A stretch of DNA of 64,000 bases from Limnomonas spitsbergensis (lineage: Eukaryota > Chlorophyta > Chlorophyceae > Chlamydomonadales), in assembly GCA_037349105.1 (NCBI GenBank), contig JAYJMM010000004.1, positions 3,809,001 to 3,873,000 of the forward strand. The letters are read 5' to 3'. The notes below the pieces were generated by a model that worked only from the letters and a program-made list of their open reading frames with translations, searched no databases and had not been told where the DNA came from. The translations under genes and the position numbers were made by a program. Below, piece by piece: positions 1 through 16,231 of the stretch. Numbering within the stretch: the stretch's first letter is position 1; each line of letters starts with the position of its first letter.

Positions 1-50
1 TTGGACTGTAAAAACTTCACTTCACAGTCAAGCATATCATAATAGCATTA

Positions 51-121
51 GTTAGGCGCCCACGCGGCCGGGCCTTTTCGAGCAGGGCCCAAAGGTGTAA
101 CACTGTAACGTCATTGACATA
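51..121 (+). mobile_element. LINE 3'-end fragment
   Basis: Short 5'-truncated copy of the LINE 3' terminus that recurs throughout the window. It has the GCGCCCACGCGGCCG block, then GAGCAGGGCCC and GGTGTAAC..GTCATTGA. The same end closes the RT-bearing element at 50680-52075, which is on the other strand. No coding part remains. Confidence 0.7.
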
Positions 122-124
122 TCA

Positions 125-311
125 TTAAAATTGCTTTCTTTCACCGACCATATTTCTGAATTTTCGATCCCTTGGCTTTACTTCCCCTTTTCCCTGTTTT
201 TTCCTGACCCAGTGGCCGGTATTTTTGTTGCTTTCCTCCCAACCAATTAGTTGGGCATCCATGCAAAAGAGCCTTTTGAGCAGGGCCCAGAGGTGCAACG
301 TCATTGTATGT
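125..311 (+). mobile_element. LINE 3'-end fragment, second copy
   Basis: A second copy in the same orientation directly after the first. It is longer and includes a pyrimidine-rich 3'UTR stretch and CCTCCCAACCAATTAG before the GAGCAGGGCCCAGAGGTG terminus. The side-by-side position suggests one element inserted next to the end of another. Confidence 0.65.
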
Positions 312-3290
312 AATAATTGCTTGAAAACAGGGCAACTAGCCGGAGAACGTCGGCTACGACCGTTTCTTGTGTTCATGAATGAAGTAAGCCTTTTTTATTA
401 TTCTATTTATAAAGTTACATTTTTTTAAATTGATTTTTAGCTCTTTTTTTAACGTTGTAGTTGCGCCGTTGCGGTGTATGTGGCTGTTGGCCTGTGGGCT
501 AACGCTCGCACCCTTTCACATAACGGCCGTCAATCAACGGGCGTCTTGATCACCAGCTTTTATCAATTCGGCAAACCCTGCTTCCGCCAAACCCCCTTCA
601 ACCAAACCCCGAAACCCCCCTCCAACCAAACCCCGAAAAATCCCTTCGTACGGCGGTGCAAAAGCTTTATTACTGACGACGTTCGTAAATATTGTTTCAA
701 ATCAAGATAATGCTTGGCATCAAAAATATGCTGCAAGGCGTTATGTGGTGAATACCACATTTTGACATCTTCATCACATACATCACACATCTGCAGCAGA
801 AGCCAAACAGCATTCGCAATACACAAGTATTGAGACACCCCAGTGCATGCAGCCCTGGATGTGCATGCATGCCGCAGTGCTAAATAATCCAATGAGCACT
901 CCTTTGGCCACTACCGTAGTGCATCTGAATATATAGGCCGCAAAAGTAGTATTTGGGTGCCTCTCAATGAGCCCATTACTTCCAGGCAGGGCATTGTAAG
1001 GGGTCTCCCTTCAGGCGCACACGAGTTGAACAGCCCTATCTGTACATCTCCATGTCTCGCTAGACTGAAGAAGGCAACGGTAGCAGGGACCAAATAGAGG
1101 GCTAGACCTCTCGCTTGTCATAGCCTGAGGGCAAACGGGGTCCACAACGATTTAGGCATTTTTTAAAGCCACATTCCCTCGGCTTGCTGCCAACTGGGTC
1201 TTGCCAGCTGGGTCCTGGCACAATCCCCCTGGCCCTCCCTTCCCCTCCCTCCTTCCCCTCCCTAACAACTTTGGTGGCCTCTACGTTTGCTGCCATCTTG
1301 GTCTCGGCGCCATCCTACATGGCAGGAGACCCCCCCCCCCCTTCTCCTCCCTCCCCGTCGCAGGCCACCTGATCCTGGGTGTTAGCAGCAGCTTAAGCGC
1401 TCTGCTCAGCCTCCCTTCATTATTCTACTCGGTGGAAAGGTGTGCTGTCCTCCAGGCATGCCAGCTGGGTCTTGGCACCATCCCCCCTGCAGCCAGGGCG
1501 CCCTGCTCAGCCGCCGCTAGGGAGCAAGGCACCCTGTCCCCCAGGCCGTTGTTCTCCGGGGGCCTGCACAGATTGGAGATGCATGCATATTCACATGGAA
1601 GGATAATGGCTTGGGGCCTTGTCGGTTTACTGTGAAGGTGGGTTAGGACGTGGCGCTGAGTCACAGGAGGACAGAGGGGGTGCATAAGTGGCAGCGTACA
1701 CACTGGCAAGGTGCGAGGGGCGAAGAAGCATGTGTGTCTTTAACTCTCCGTATATTTATTAAGGAACAAATATCTAGAATAAACTATTTGAACAGGTGTG
1801 ACACTGTGGACTGTCGGTGCCCTCAGCATTTCGAATAACAGAGTATGACGGCCCCAACGCTGCGTGAGATCCTCCTGGATATCCAGACCATAGGTCCAAG
1901 GAGGTACCAAAAGAGCTAAGTTACAACTTGCAAAGCGGATCGAATTAGACGCCTGACACACACAGACACACACACAGACACACTTATTCCGTAGGGACGC
2001 GTTGCCCATGTTTACAAACTAGAGAAGCCCCGAGCTGGGCGTCGATCCTGGTGGTATGCGTGTCTGCCCCCTCCCTGTTGTCTGGTGCTCTACTGAGAGA
2101 GCAGGCGGGCCAACAGGGCAGGGATCTTTCTAGGCAGGGTTCAGCCTACTTATCCTTATCCCTCCATTTAGTATTATACATGGTGATATGCTATTTAGTA
2201 TAATATGTCAAGGACCAGCAGGATAGCCCCCACCCTTTCGTCTGGAATTCACCTGAGTGAGTAAGGGCGCTGACGTCACTGGAGTTCCAGGAGCCACCTC
2301 AGACGGGAAAACGGTCTGGGTGGGACTCCCCTGTGACGCTTCAGGGGTCTGTGGAGGGCTGCCCTGCGAGGGTTGAGAGTCTGGTTCAGGAGCCCTGGCA
2401 ATGGCCCGTGGAGGCGACTGTTTAGGGTTGAATCCAGAGTTGGTTTTATTGCGGAACACACCGGTGACACATTCGACAGGCCGCTGGGCAGCCGCCGATG
2501 GGCCCATGGGGACCAATATTTCCCAAGTAGGGGGCTTGCTGCTTCATGCCCAAGGCCGTGGTGTAGCTGAATCCTAGCTGAAGTGCGCTAAATGATAGCA
2601 TTGCGACCCTGGGACGGCCCCAGAGCTGGCGCAGCGGTATGGGGAGGGTTTTCCGCAGGGCAGGGACAAAGTGGGCGGACGGCTGTTCAGTTGGAGGGAG
2701 CATTAATGGGCATCGAAGGTAAGGCTGGGCTGGTTTTGTGGGTCTTGGAAAAAAACTGTTGGTGCGGGGGAAGAACGCCGAAGGGGCGTAAGAAGGGGCA
2801 TCAAAAAGCGCATGATACCTGTGTTCACGAACAGTATGTGGACGCGCACATCAAGCAAAGGACGGTCCCAGATCCCCCAAACTGTATGATGCCACTGCGT
2901 CAAATTTGTAGTATGTGCGATACCATCTCTGGAGGGCCGCGGGGTGGCTAACACTGGGCTTTTGGGAACCAAACCTTGACCCGCCAATGGATATAGAAGT
3001 AGGGCTTGCCTAAAAAGGCTCTTCGGTAATGGACCATGATGTACCTAAATTTTAGCTCAAGCACGCTGACAGAAACAGTGACGTAAATACTGCCCAAGCA
3101 ATTAGGTAGGAGCCAATGGAGCCATGCACAGCTCAAAATCTGCTGACGCTGTATGCGGCTGGAGCAAAGCACTGCAGGCGGATGGTTGCCTTGATAGCAA
3201 TGCAACAAATGAAGGGAAAGGAAGGCTGAGGGAGAGAGAGAGTGAGACGCAAGGCCCCCAGCAATCATCCTAGATGGCCCCAGCAATCAT
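312..3290. other. Intergenic, no gene recognised
   Basis: No exon here resembles a known protein. It holds a C-rich tract near 1330, a short CA/CAGA microsatellite at about 1952-1983 and short open frames without splice support. A Pro/Ser/Thr-rich minus-strand frame at about 2210-2516 could belong to a cell-wall-type protein, but I cannot link it to anything. Confidence 0.4.
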
Positions 3291-3329
3291 TAGCTATGCA
3301 TAGCTTGGATGACATGGAGGCCGCCATAC

Positions 3330-3478
3330 CTGTGGCTGTGGCTGTGGCTGTGGCTGTGGCTGTGGCTGAGGCTGAGGCTGTGGCTGAGGCTGAGGCTGAG
3401 GCTGAGGCTGAGGCTGAGGCTGAGGCTGAGGCTGAGGCTGAGGCTGAGGCTGAGGCTGAGGCTGAGGCTGAGGCTGTG
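3330..3478. repeat. GGCTGT/GGCTGA hexanucleotide microsatellite
   Basis: About 24 tandem hexamers, first GGCTGT then mainly GGCTGA. On the minus strand one frame reads as a Pro-Gln dipeptide run preceded by a Ser/Thr-rich stretch (about 3480-3563). It may be part of an extracellular Pro-rich protein, but any simple hexamer array gives open frames. Confidence 0.8.
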
Positions 3479-4696
3479 GAGGTGTATCAGAGGGTTGCTG
3501 GCTATCGCTTATCGTAGTTGCAGATGAGCTCGTAGGGGAGCCGGTAGAGGTGGCTTCGGACACCGAAATAGCAGAAGACTTTGCTTGCCGTAGCGAGCGG
3601 CGGTGAACAAGATTGGGTGTCGTGGTGGCGGCGTCTGCAAATCCGAGTCGATTGAGGGCAGTTCAGATAAGGTTGAGCAACACCACAGCCTATGGCCACA
3701 TGGCCTATGTGCCCTGCTGCTCGGGCAGTGCAGCTCGTACCAATAATCAAACAATCAGCGTGCCACCGATCAAGGTTTGGTCCTTGTCAGCCCTGTGGTG
3801 ACTGCCCGATGGTCCTCCAAATTTATTCTGGTGCCCGCTAGACTAAACATAGTTGCCGGTGGCCGAGATACTTCCTGCAGCTAACCAGGTGGCGCCTCCA
3901 GATGAGCAATGATGCAGAAACCTTACTAATAATGGATCGGGAGAAGATGAAAATCCATATCATCATGACTCATGACTCGGGAGTGATGCGGGAATCCAGG
4001 TCGGTAGAAATAGGTGTGTTAAAACAGGAATCAAAGGGGAAAAGGGGTCTCGGAATATAACAAATATGGGTGGCACGCTGGGGGAGGCTGGTAAGGGGGA
4101 TACCAAAGCACTGTCAATTGGAAATTAAATGAGAATCGGCTGGGTGCCAGGCTGCCAGTCAACAATCTTGTGTTAAGTGTGCTTTCGGCCAAGGGAGACT
4201 GCCGTGCAGCCACCATAAGGCCAATTAGGACCAAACCATAACCAGCCTACTGCCCGGGGCTAAGCAATAGGGCATGCTGCATCAGGCAGCTCACCTAGCT
4301 GCAGACCAATATGATGCTGAAGTGCATGATCAAAGAATGCAGCTGAGAAGCTTTGTTGGCTGCCATGGACAAATGTATTGAGCTCGCATTCAGAACCCCT
4401 CTGACAAATTGGTACAGATGGTTTCACACTGGGGTACCTACTGGTACCTTCAGGCATGAAATTGGCTTTTCAAAAGCCAATATGGTGCAGGGAGTTGAGG
4501 GGCTCGGGAGTCCGTAGCCCCTGATGCCCCTGTCCCGTGTTTGGACCATCCCCTTATGAAGGGGGTCTTCAAAGCATCCCCTGGTCAAGTGCGATGCATT
4601 CTACACCCACTACGCAGCGTTTGATGCATCCTCACACTGGGATGACACAGTGCCTATTCCTCTCCTCCCACCATGCAATGCTGCTGGTATTCTCAC

Positions 4697-4763
4697 TTGC
4701 ATCAATGCATAGAAGGCAGAGCAGCGTCACCACAAACGTGAGTGCCAGCGTGAGGAGCGCCAT
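4697..4763 (-). CDS. Candidate first exon encoding a signal peptide
   Basis: An ATG at 4763 opens a strongly hydrophobic leader (MALLTLALTFVVTLLCLLC, then IDA), followed by a good 5' splice site (GCAA|GTGAGA) at 4697/4696. The layout, one short leader exon with a GTGAGA donor, matches the confirmed secreted-protein gene at 44563-45242. Downstream exons could not be found with confidence. The Pro-Gln-rich frames at about 3294-3563 are one possibility. A chance hydrophobic frame cannot be excluded. Confidence 0.3.
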
Positions 4764-6568
4764 TCTGCGCTGTAAGGCCGCCTGAAGTGGTGCTGCACCT
4801 GCAGGAATCTATCAGGCAAGCAGGCGTGCCAGTGGGTCGGTGAGTGGGCAGATGGTAGGGTAGGCGGGAGGGCCTGCTGGAGTGCTGATTGGTAGGTGTA
4901 CAAGAGGGCATATAGTCTGGAGGGGTGGTTGGGAAAGGCTGTTGGTGACTGGGAAAAGCTATAACAGCAGCAGGAGCCCACACTTCAAGCATGTTAAGCA
5001 TTCGATTAAGGACAGGTGATGATGGTTTCCTTTCATGATGGATCAGACAGGGATGGGCCCGCTGGGTAATGGCAGCTCATGGGCAATGTACCAGCGCCTG
5101 TGGATGATTTCATGCTCCCTGAATGCATGCCCCTGATTTGTGCGATTTTTTTGTCCCCTGAAGGATTGAATTGAACCAGCTACATATCTAGGGTTCCATG
5201 TCGCAAGGGTGAGATTTCCGCAAGGGTAATTTAAGCCTTCGGTTCTGCGCGCATCGAGCCTTCCTGGCGCACCTAGCGGTCTTTTGATAAGAGACCGGAC
5301 GATGCGACAGCGCGAGCGGTGCAGGAGAGTTGCGGGATAGGATTGTTACTTGAGTATTCTTGGGGCAACCGAAAAATTATGCAGGATTGATCAATTAAAA
5401 TTGTATGCAGTCATTGATTGATGCACCGACTTCCATGCCAGACCTCTCATTTTTCCAGAAAATGATCTATCACGCACTAGCAATCAAGCGTCATCCACGG
5501 GATCGCTGGACTTGCTGCCACCCGGCCCCTGCTAAGAAAACATTTGGACCGTGACTGCACGCATGGTATGACGAGCCGCATCAGCACAGCAGCAAGGAGG
5601 AGTGGAGGACAGATTGCAGAGCTGCCAGAATCCCAGCAGTTTGGGAGCAACAACAATTGAAGCAACAACGGCAGTAAAAACCTGGACCCAAGCTATAGCT
5701 GCCTAACTTGTATTCTGGCAACTCCAGGATCAGGAGTTGGGTACGGTACCCAGTTTCACTCCTTGCCACTGCAGAGCCTTAGCTGCTGCTGATCTGCAGT
5801 GCATGCTCTGGAAATATGATTGTGGCCTCATTGGCTGGTGGGGTGCATGGGTTAAATTCCTTTACCACTGGCTGTGTTAGTAGCTGGTCCAGGTGGGTCA
5901 ACTCGCTGTCCTAGATCAGGAGTGCCCAAACTGGTTTCCTAGCAACCGTCCCATGCTGCGATTGCGATGCTACACTGGACCTTGACAAATTCACTTGGGA
6001 CGGTGGATCTGCACTTTTATTTGCCAGGGTGCAAGAAGCGTTGGCTGGTGCAGGGGCCTAAGGGTAAAATAAGGGGACATGCATTTTGGAGACAAAGTCT
6101 TGACAGGAGAAACTATCTCCAAAGACAGCCACCTGTTCAGGTTCAGTAGTTTTGTTTTTCCAGCTTAATCATTCAGGGTTCCAGCAGTGGAGTTTTTTAG
6201 TGCACCTGATTGATGGTGCAACCTGCCCTGAGGATTCTTCCTACTTGCCTGCCAAACCAAGGTAGCGGGGGAACAGAAACTGCTGCATGCCCAGCTGCAG
6301 ATCTGTCTATGGCAAGAGTGTTTTTGGAGGCTGCATATTGTTTGCTAGTGAATGAAGTCCAGAATAGGAAGACTGGTAGCGATTTTTTCCAGTACCTCAG
6401 GAAACTGCCTACCCAAATTTTTGCGTCCATGATTCAAGTTAAATCAGGGAAGCTACTTTGAAACTGTGAAGTAGTTCGTGTGCTATCTGATGACGTTAAG
6501 ACTGCTAGTGATGGGAACACTTGGAAATGAAGGCTTTGGTACCGAACAATCAAAATGTACAGTCATTT
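4764..6568. other. Intergenic, nothing recognised
   Basis: No coding homology, array or mobile element was recognised. Composition is closer to 50% GC and irregular, unlike the C/G-ending codon pattern of the tubulin exons. Confidence 0.4.
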
Positions 6569-6573
6569 TTACA
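6569..6573 (-). promoter_or_regulatory. Polyadenylation signal TGTAA for beta-tubulin
   Basis: The first TGTAA on the minus strand downstream of the beta-tubulin stop, about 270 bp after it. TGTAA is the usual green-algal polyadenylation motif. No nearer copy is seen, so the 3'UTR would be about 280-290 nt. Confidence 0.5.
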
Positions 6574-6841
6574 AAACGCTATTATCGTATCATTCAGGTC
6601 ATAAAGAGCCCTCAGAACACCGACATAATTATACCATCAAGTAATGTAATATCAGCTTTAGGGAGCCTCATAATATAACAAAATGCAGGGGATGTAAGCC
6701 GGTAGGTGAGGGGTGAAATAGCCGTGCAATACCTTGTGCCAAGCACCGGTAGGTCAATAGAAATTAAAAAATTCGAGCAGCGTTTGCAATTGCCAGGGCA
6801 GCAGTGCTAGGTGGCATTCAGCAGACAGAGGGGCCAATCGT

Positions 6842-8668
<1,827 letters not shown>

Positions 8669-11600
8669 TTTCAAATCAGAGGTTATATATTAATTGATTG
8701 ATGTAGTTGCTGGTTGGCTCTGGCAGGCTCGATATGTATAAAATGTGCACAGGAAATGTCTTTAAGAATGAAGCCATCAGTGGTGGGCTTGCCCCTTGTT
8801 CGAAGGGCAGTACCGTCTAGCGGGCAGTACAGACCAAACCATCTTGCCCGCGCGCGTGATAAGTCCAGTGATTCGACGTCCACAATTCCACGAACCTGAC
8901 ATCTGTGTCACTGAAACTCAGAAATACAGTCGTGAGCGATGGAGCCACTTCGGCACCGGCCTAGGCACCCAGGTTATTTTTCTTGTCGTTGCATTTTGGG
9001 TCCATATTTCAGAGATTGGGCGGGCGGCCTCGTACTTCGTCAAGCCTACCAACAAATCGTCCACAACTTATTCGATCCCAAAAACAAGCGTACATTGCAT
9101 ACCAATAGCACATTTATTTCGAATGTGATGGATTTTAATTTGCAATGTAGCAATGGGTTTTGGGGTCGAACACGTTGTTGGCAATTTCTAGGTTGGGTCA
9201 AGTCTTAGCAAAATGCACCAGTACTGGTGGCGAACTAGTTATACCAGCGGTAGCGAAATTACTTGCGATAAATGTATGTGGTTTCAGGAGGAATGTGGAA
9301 TCCCCAGGAAAATTGCACTGCTGCCACCATCGCTCGAATCAACCAGGCTAATCTGGGTCAGTGACCCTAGCCCACTGGCCTTCAGTGAATTGTGCAGTGC
9401 TCGGGAAGATGCCTGAACCACCCAGAGTACGAGGTGCAGCATTAAATACGCCAGGCTGAATGGCAGAATAATTTGACTGGAATTCAAGCATAGGACAGCA
9501 TGACCAAATTCCCGCACAGGCATGATCTTAATTTATGGGCAGTTGGAATTAATGTTTTGGGTACTAGACATAGTCATTCAGTGGTGAAAGCGCATGGCAG
9601 AGGCGGAAATTTCACCCATCCACATTAATTTCGAAGTTTGTTAATACCGCTCGACTGACTGAACCTTGTAAGAAATGCTGCCCAAATTAATTGTTTGGTT
9701 ATCACTTTGGTTTCCCCCCTTGACTTATCCTCGTGAACAGTAGTAACAAAATCCCTGATCACGAACTTGATGTACTTTGTTGTGCAACCCAAGGTCTTTC
9801 ACAATTTTAGGAGAGTACGAATTGACCGAAATTTTGACAAATGCTGTTGCTGTGCACAAGGTTTCTGCAAAGATGCAACATTGTGTTAGTACGAGGATTT
9901 GTGGTGATAGTCATTGCCATGTTTTTGTAAGGAGTTACACCATAGTCAGCGTTCATTTTGTTATGTTACTAATGCGTTACTAATGTATGGTATGGTGACC
10001 ATAGCGTACATTACTCTTTGTGTTTTACCGGTGATCAAACAAACGTAGCTAGCCTTACAGGGGTCAGTATGAAAAATCAAACCCCTAATCCTATACAAAT
10101 ATGTGAACCGGCCCCAATCTGACAGCCACCTCACCTCGGGCCTCCAGAGCCAGTCTAACCTTAATTTTCTCAGTCAGCGACGTTGCACCGGGGAGCACAC
10201 AAACCCTCTCTTGGTTAACTTTTTGTTTGGTAATCGAACTGAAAGCGCCGCACGGGACGCTTTTAACCAGACCTTGCAGTCCTAACACGCGCAATATAAC
10301 AGTATTGTAAAAGTTACCACTCTTTATGTCAGGGTGCTTCAGTTACACTTCAGGTAAAACACGGCCCAGGGCTACTTAAGAGGACTAGGAGCAGCAAGCT
10401 ATGTTGCGTTGTCCCACCGACCGTAGGCCGGGAAATGTTTGTTTTTAGCAGCCCAGTGGTGTCTGCCTGGCTGCCCCCAAAACGTTATCTGGCTTGCATG
10501 GGCAGACCTTGGGGAGTCCCTGTGCATGCAAGGATAACCTGTTTAGAGAGCCTTTTCAGTCTGTTGTAGCCCAAATTTGTTGGGAGGTTCAGGGTTTCCA
10601 CCTGTCCAACAATGGGTCCCACAGCCATGTCAAAGGAAACGTGCACATTTTAGGGGTAGAAAGTAAGTTGGGAAGGAACAGATCCCCATTACAGTTAGGC
10701 CAATCATTAACCCCCTTTGGAAACCTTAAAACCAGCATATGACGACATTGTACAGAGGCGGCTGCAACTCGTGGAAAGGTCTTGATTTTTACACTTAATG
10801 CATCAGGGGGGTCTGGTGTCAGGGACCCACACCAGGCATCACTCATGGTGAGCTCCCGCATGCGCCCTCTGCCCATTCCTTCCGCCTGCGGCCCACAACT
10901 ATCCATGCATGACAGATTGACAGGTATTTTGGGCAATGCGCAATGACCGCTCAAACACACTGACGCTGATGAAGTAGGTCGCCTTGAGGGTGCATGTGTA
11001 ATGCCAGAGAACAAGGATGCTGAGGTACACGCGCATGAACAAGATCTGATGCTGCGGTATTCTAAGCGGCAATACCCTTGGCGCCCTAGTGCCATCCAGA
11101 GCTCTGCCGATAACTAGCGAGCTTCCATGGCTAATAAGGAAGGGACCGCACGAAAAACACTGAAGTAGTTCAGTAGAACAAAAAGCCTGGCCATTGAGAG
11201 CCTTGGCATGCCTCATGTGATAAAACTGGAAAGAAATACCAGGAAGACTACCAGACTGCAGCTTCAGGGGGTCGCAGGGGGACACGAAGAATAGAGGCTT
11301 GGATAAAATTGCTGTAAGCATCCCGTAGTGACCTCTGGAATGACCCTGATGCCATGTCGATGCCATGTCGATGTCAGCCCTAGTCAGCCCACCCTGACAC
11401 GATGGTGTACGCTGTAAAAGGATACAGGGCCGTGGGGAAAGTGTGATGAGCTCAACATGAAGCATAGTAGGTTTGGTCTGAGCTTGTTGGTTGCTATGTT
11501 ACTTGATACGAGTAAAGCCTGCGTCATGTGCATTATCCGTGTCTGCTTACGCTGGGACGTTAGTCAGCAGCTTCCGCCCAAAGGCCAACTCTGCGGGCAT

Positions 11601-12094
11601 GTGGAAGCACAGCAGCTCGCATTTCACTTCCACTGTTCATAGCAGTTCATAGAACGTCCAGACTTCTCGAGTGTCCGCCTTGGTGCAATGACCCAGGCAC
11701 AAGCAGCTCATAGTTGGCTTGAATTGCTGGCTACACAGTCACAAAAGACAAAAAACTGGTCATCCTATACCATCCAGCCCCATGCGGCCAAGCGTCAAGC
11801 AGGGTCTAACAGGTACGCACCATCCTGGATCTAGACACCTAGTTCAGTACTTCAGTCACAACCATACCTTGTCTATGAGCTGCTCGCGCTTTCGTGTAGG
11901 GGCTCCAGGCATCGAGGTGTGACAGCAAGCTCTTGCCCGTTCTGCAAGAATTGAAGAGGCAGGAATGGCAGCGTGTGTCATGCAACTAGGGGCTTCATGA
12001 ATTTTATTCATGCAGTTTTGCAATTCACACAGAACAATGCCACGATACACCACCCAATACCCCAAAGCATTCACGACCCATCAAGATCAGCCGC
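8669..12094. other. Intergenic region between divergent tubulin genes
   Basis: The 4.2 kb between the beta- and alpha-tubulin starts should hold both promoters. I see no convincing TATA box and no match to the Chlamydomonas tub box that I would defend. Open frames here are short and unsupported. Confidence 0.4.
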
Positions 12095-12335
12095 ACTTTA
12101 CGATAACGTCACTCAGGTGGCTCCCAAAAGAGCCCTTAACGATAGCGTGCTTCTGCTACAGTTCAGCTACATCCCGGCCTAGGGCCGTGGGCCCCTGGTC
12201 CAGCAAGCCCTACTGCTAGGGCCTACGGCCATAGTAAGCTCAATGCACTAAGCTCCAATCGGCCCAGGAAAGGCCGCCCGGGGGCCCACAAAAGGTGCTT
12301 TGGCACACACTAAGATAAACGTTGATGCACAGGGG
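12095..12335 (-). mobile_element. MITE family copy, diverged
   Basis: Contains the family's AGTTCAGCTACATC end, the palindromic CCTACGGCC/GGCCTAGG middle and a degraded CACACTAAGATAAAC terminal inverted repeat. It lies about 0.5 kb upstream of the alpha-tubulin start, so it may be in the distal promoter. Confidence 0.5.
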
Positions 12336-12870
12336 GCAGTGAGCTCAACGTGGATGCATGGGGGCCAGTGCGCAGATGTCATTGAAGCTGCCTGGTCGGT
12401 CAGAACAGTAAATTCTGATCTCAGAATGACAGAACTGCACAAGCTACTCTGAAATCCCTTGCCCTGGCCAAATAGAGCCTTGAAAATTGAGAGCCATGGC
12501 AAGCTTCATGTGAAAACTGGAAATTATAGGAAGCAAAGATGGTCAGACTACGTGAGGACGGGGAGACTAGAGGTGAGGCTCAAAATAGCTGAGCCTGTCG
12601 TCTGAACATTTGGAATTACCCTGATGCCATGTCGATGTCAGCTTCCTTGGGCCCACCCTGACATGATGGCGCCCATAAAAAGGACACGAGGCCGCGCGTG
12701 CTTTACAGGACACCGTACTCGTTCTGCTGCTCCTTCGACAAGTGGCAGGCCACCTCAAGCCAAAGAGCCTGCGCGGGTGGGTTATTCAGAATCGAGTCAG
12801 AAGTGAACCTTTCTGTCCTCCTCTCTTTGCCCACCTATATTCTCTTCTTTCCCCCACTTTCAAACTAAGA

Positions 12871-14566
<1,696 letters not shown>

Positions 14567-14641
14567 ACAGCTCCTACATAGACTGGCTTGTGTTGAGATG
14601 TTATCTGCAAGTTTTTGCCTGCTGCCCTCGCACCCATTTGA

Positions 14642-14646
14642 TGTAA
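14642..14646 (+). promoter_or_regulatory. Polyadenylation signal TGTAA for alpha-tubulin
   Basis: First TGTAA after the stop, 76 bp downstream, in the algal consensus form. It predicts a short 3'UTR of roughly 90-100 nt. Confidence 0.65.
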
Positions 14647-15079
14647 CATAAGCGACAAGGTCTCCTGCCAGTGGTATCCATTTTCTCCAGGAATGAACCA
14701 CTATTGCCTGTCTTAATACGGGAAGATGATGGCAGATTAAAAGCACAATCCTGCTGAGCCTATCCAGCAGCAAGGACAGAAAATAAATTGAAGCCTCCAC
14801 CTAACACCGCACAAAAGTCCTTGACGCGTGTCAGTTTAGTCTCCAGTTGCACTCACGGTGTCCTGCCATGATGTTCTCCAGTCCGATGGGGCAACAAACT
14901 TTTCTGGGGGGAGTATTCAGGGTTCCCAATTGTCCAGGAGGTGGGTCCCCCAGCCCTGAAACGTAAAAACTGGGAGGAATCCATCATCATTGAGGTTAGG
15001 AAGAGACAGAGCCCCCATAACACTCAGGCACAGCCCAAGGAAAGCATGGTTAAGGCACCCTTTGACAAATCGTACCACT

Positions 15080-15275
15080 CGTTTGTCCCACCCAGTCAAT
15101 GACCTCTGGGCCCTGCTCAAAAAAGGAAAGGTCGTGGGTGCCTAAGTAAAAGGGGTAAAAAGTGAGGGGACAGACAAAAGGCTGGAAAGGCAAAGGATGT
15201 TCCAGTCTCTGAGAACGTCTACGCCTCAACGATTTCTACCACAAAAGCCAGGGCATCCCACCCAAGCTTGCCCCA
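15080..15275 (-). mobile_element. LINE 3'-end fragment
   Basis: The stretch runs TCAATGACCTCTGGGCCCTG, then the AAAAGG, GTGGGTGCCTAA and GTGAGGGGACA blocks, and ends with AGGGCATCCCACCCAAGC. It is collinear with the end of the 50680-52075 element (for example 50700-50915), so this is a 5'-truncated copy with about 200 bp of tail. Confidence 0.65.
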
Positions 15276-16231
15276 GTCAACTCAGTGTAGCTGTATGTGT
15301 CCTACCCAGTGTAGCTGAATGTCGGAGCCGAAAGGAAATCCCGGACATTTCGATCGGGTGTTGAGCCCAGACCACCCCCCAGGTCCCCCACCTAAGTTGC
15401 TGAAGGCAGCGGTCCAGGAGCATGGGCATAGCTGTGATGATATCCAGAATGATCCTACTTTATGCATAAGACTGCACAGAAGTTCTCAAAGAGCTTTCAT
15501 AATGATGAAGTTTCACGGGTCAAGGTTGCCGACGTGGCCAAGCGTCATTTCAGCATGGCCCAGAGGTCATGAACATGTCATCAACATGTCAAGGTAATCG
15601 GCAGCCGCTTCGAGACAAGCTCCAGCATGCCATGCCATCAGCTGGACGTCCTGGTTTCATGACGAGTTGGAGGCAAACGGTTGAGAGATAAGAAAGGAAA
15701 CGCCGCAGCTTGGCCGGAGAAATATGATACTCCACACGGCCATGTGATTGTTACTTGGACTCAACCCTTGGACCTAAGGAAGTGTGAGCCTGGCCACCCA
15801 ACCCTTAAAAACTGAGGCGCATACGGCCAACAAGCGTTCATGCCTCGGTTCATGCCACAAAAAAGGATGCCAAGAAAACATGAAGGTATCTGTATAATAG
15901 GAGGGCATGTGGCTTACAGTTAACCATGAAAGCATGGCCTCCATGTGATCATGTCTGTCATAGAGTCATATTGTCTTTGGTGCCTCGAGCGTGCAGCCAT
16001 GACTCCTGGTCCGAACGAAATTCACACTTTTTGAGTCAGGAGTAATGTGAAATGTGTGCAAACCAGACGAACGCGACGACGAGATCTAAATCAAGCAGGA
16101 ACGTCTGCTTGGAAATTGTGGCACATCAGAAAAACATCCCGCTGGTGCTGTAAAAAGTCCCGTAAACTCTTAAACGTCACTAGGGATCGAGTTAAAGAGC
16201 AGAGCTCCACTGCCCGGAACCAAGCTGCATC
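15276..16231. other. Upstream region of the FAHD1-like gene
   Basis: No coding exon recognised. It includes the presumed promoter of the gene starting at 16232. No clear core promoter element is visible. Confidence 0.35.
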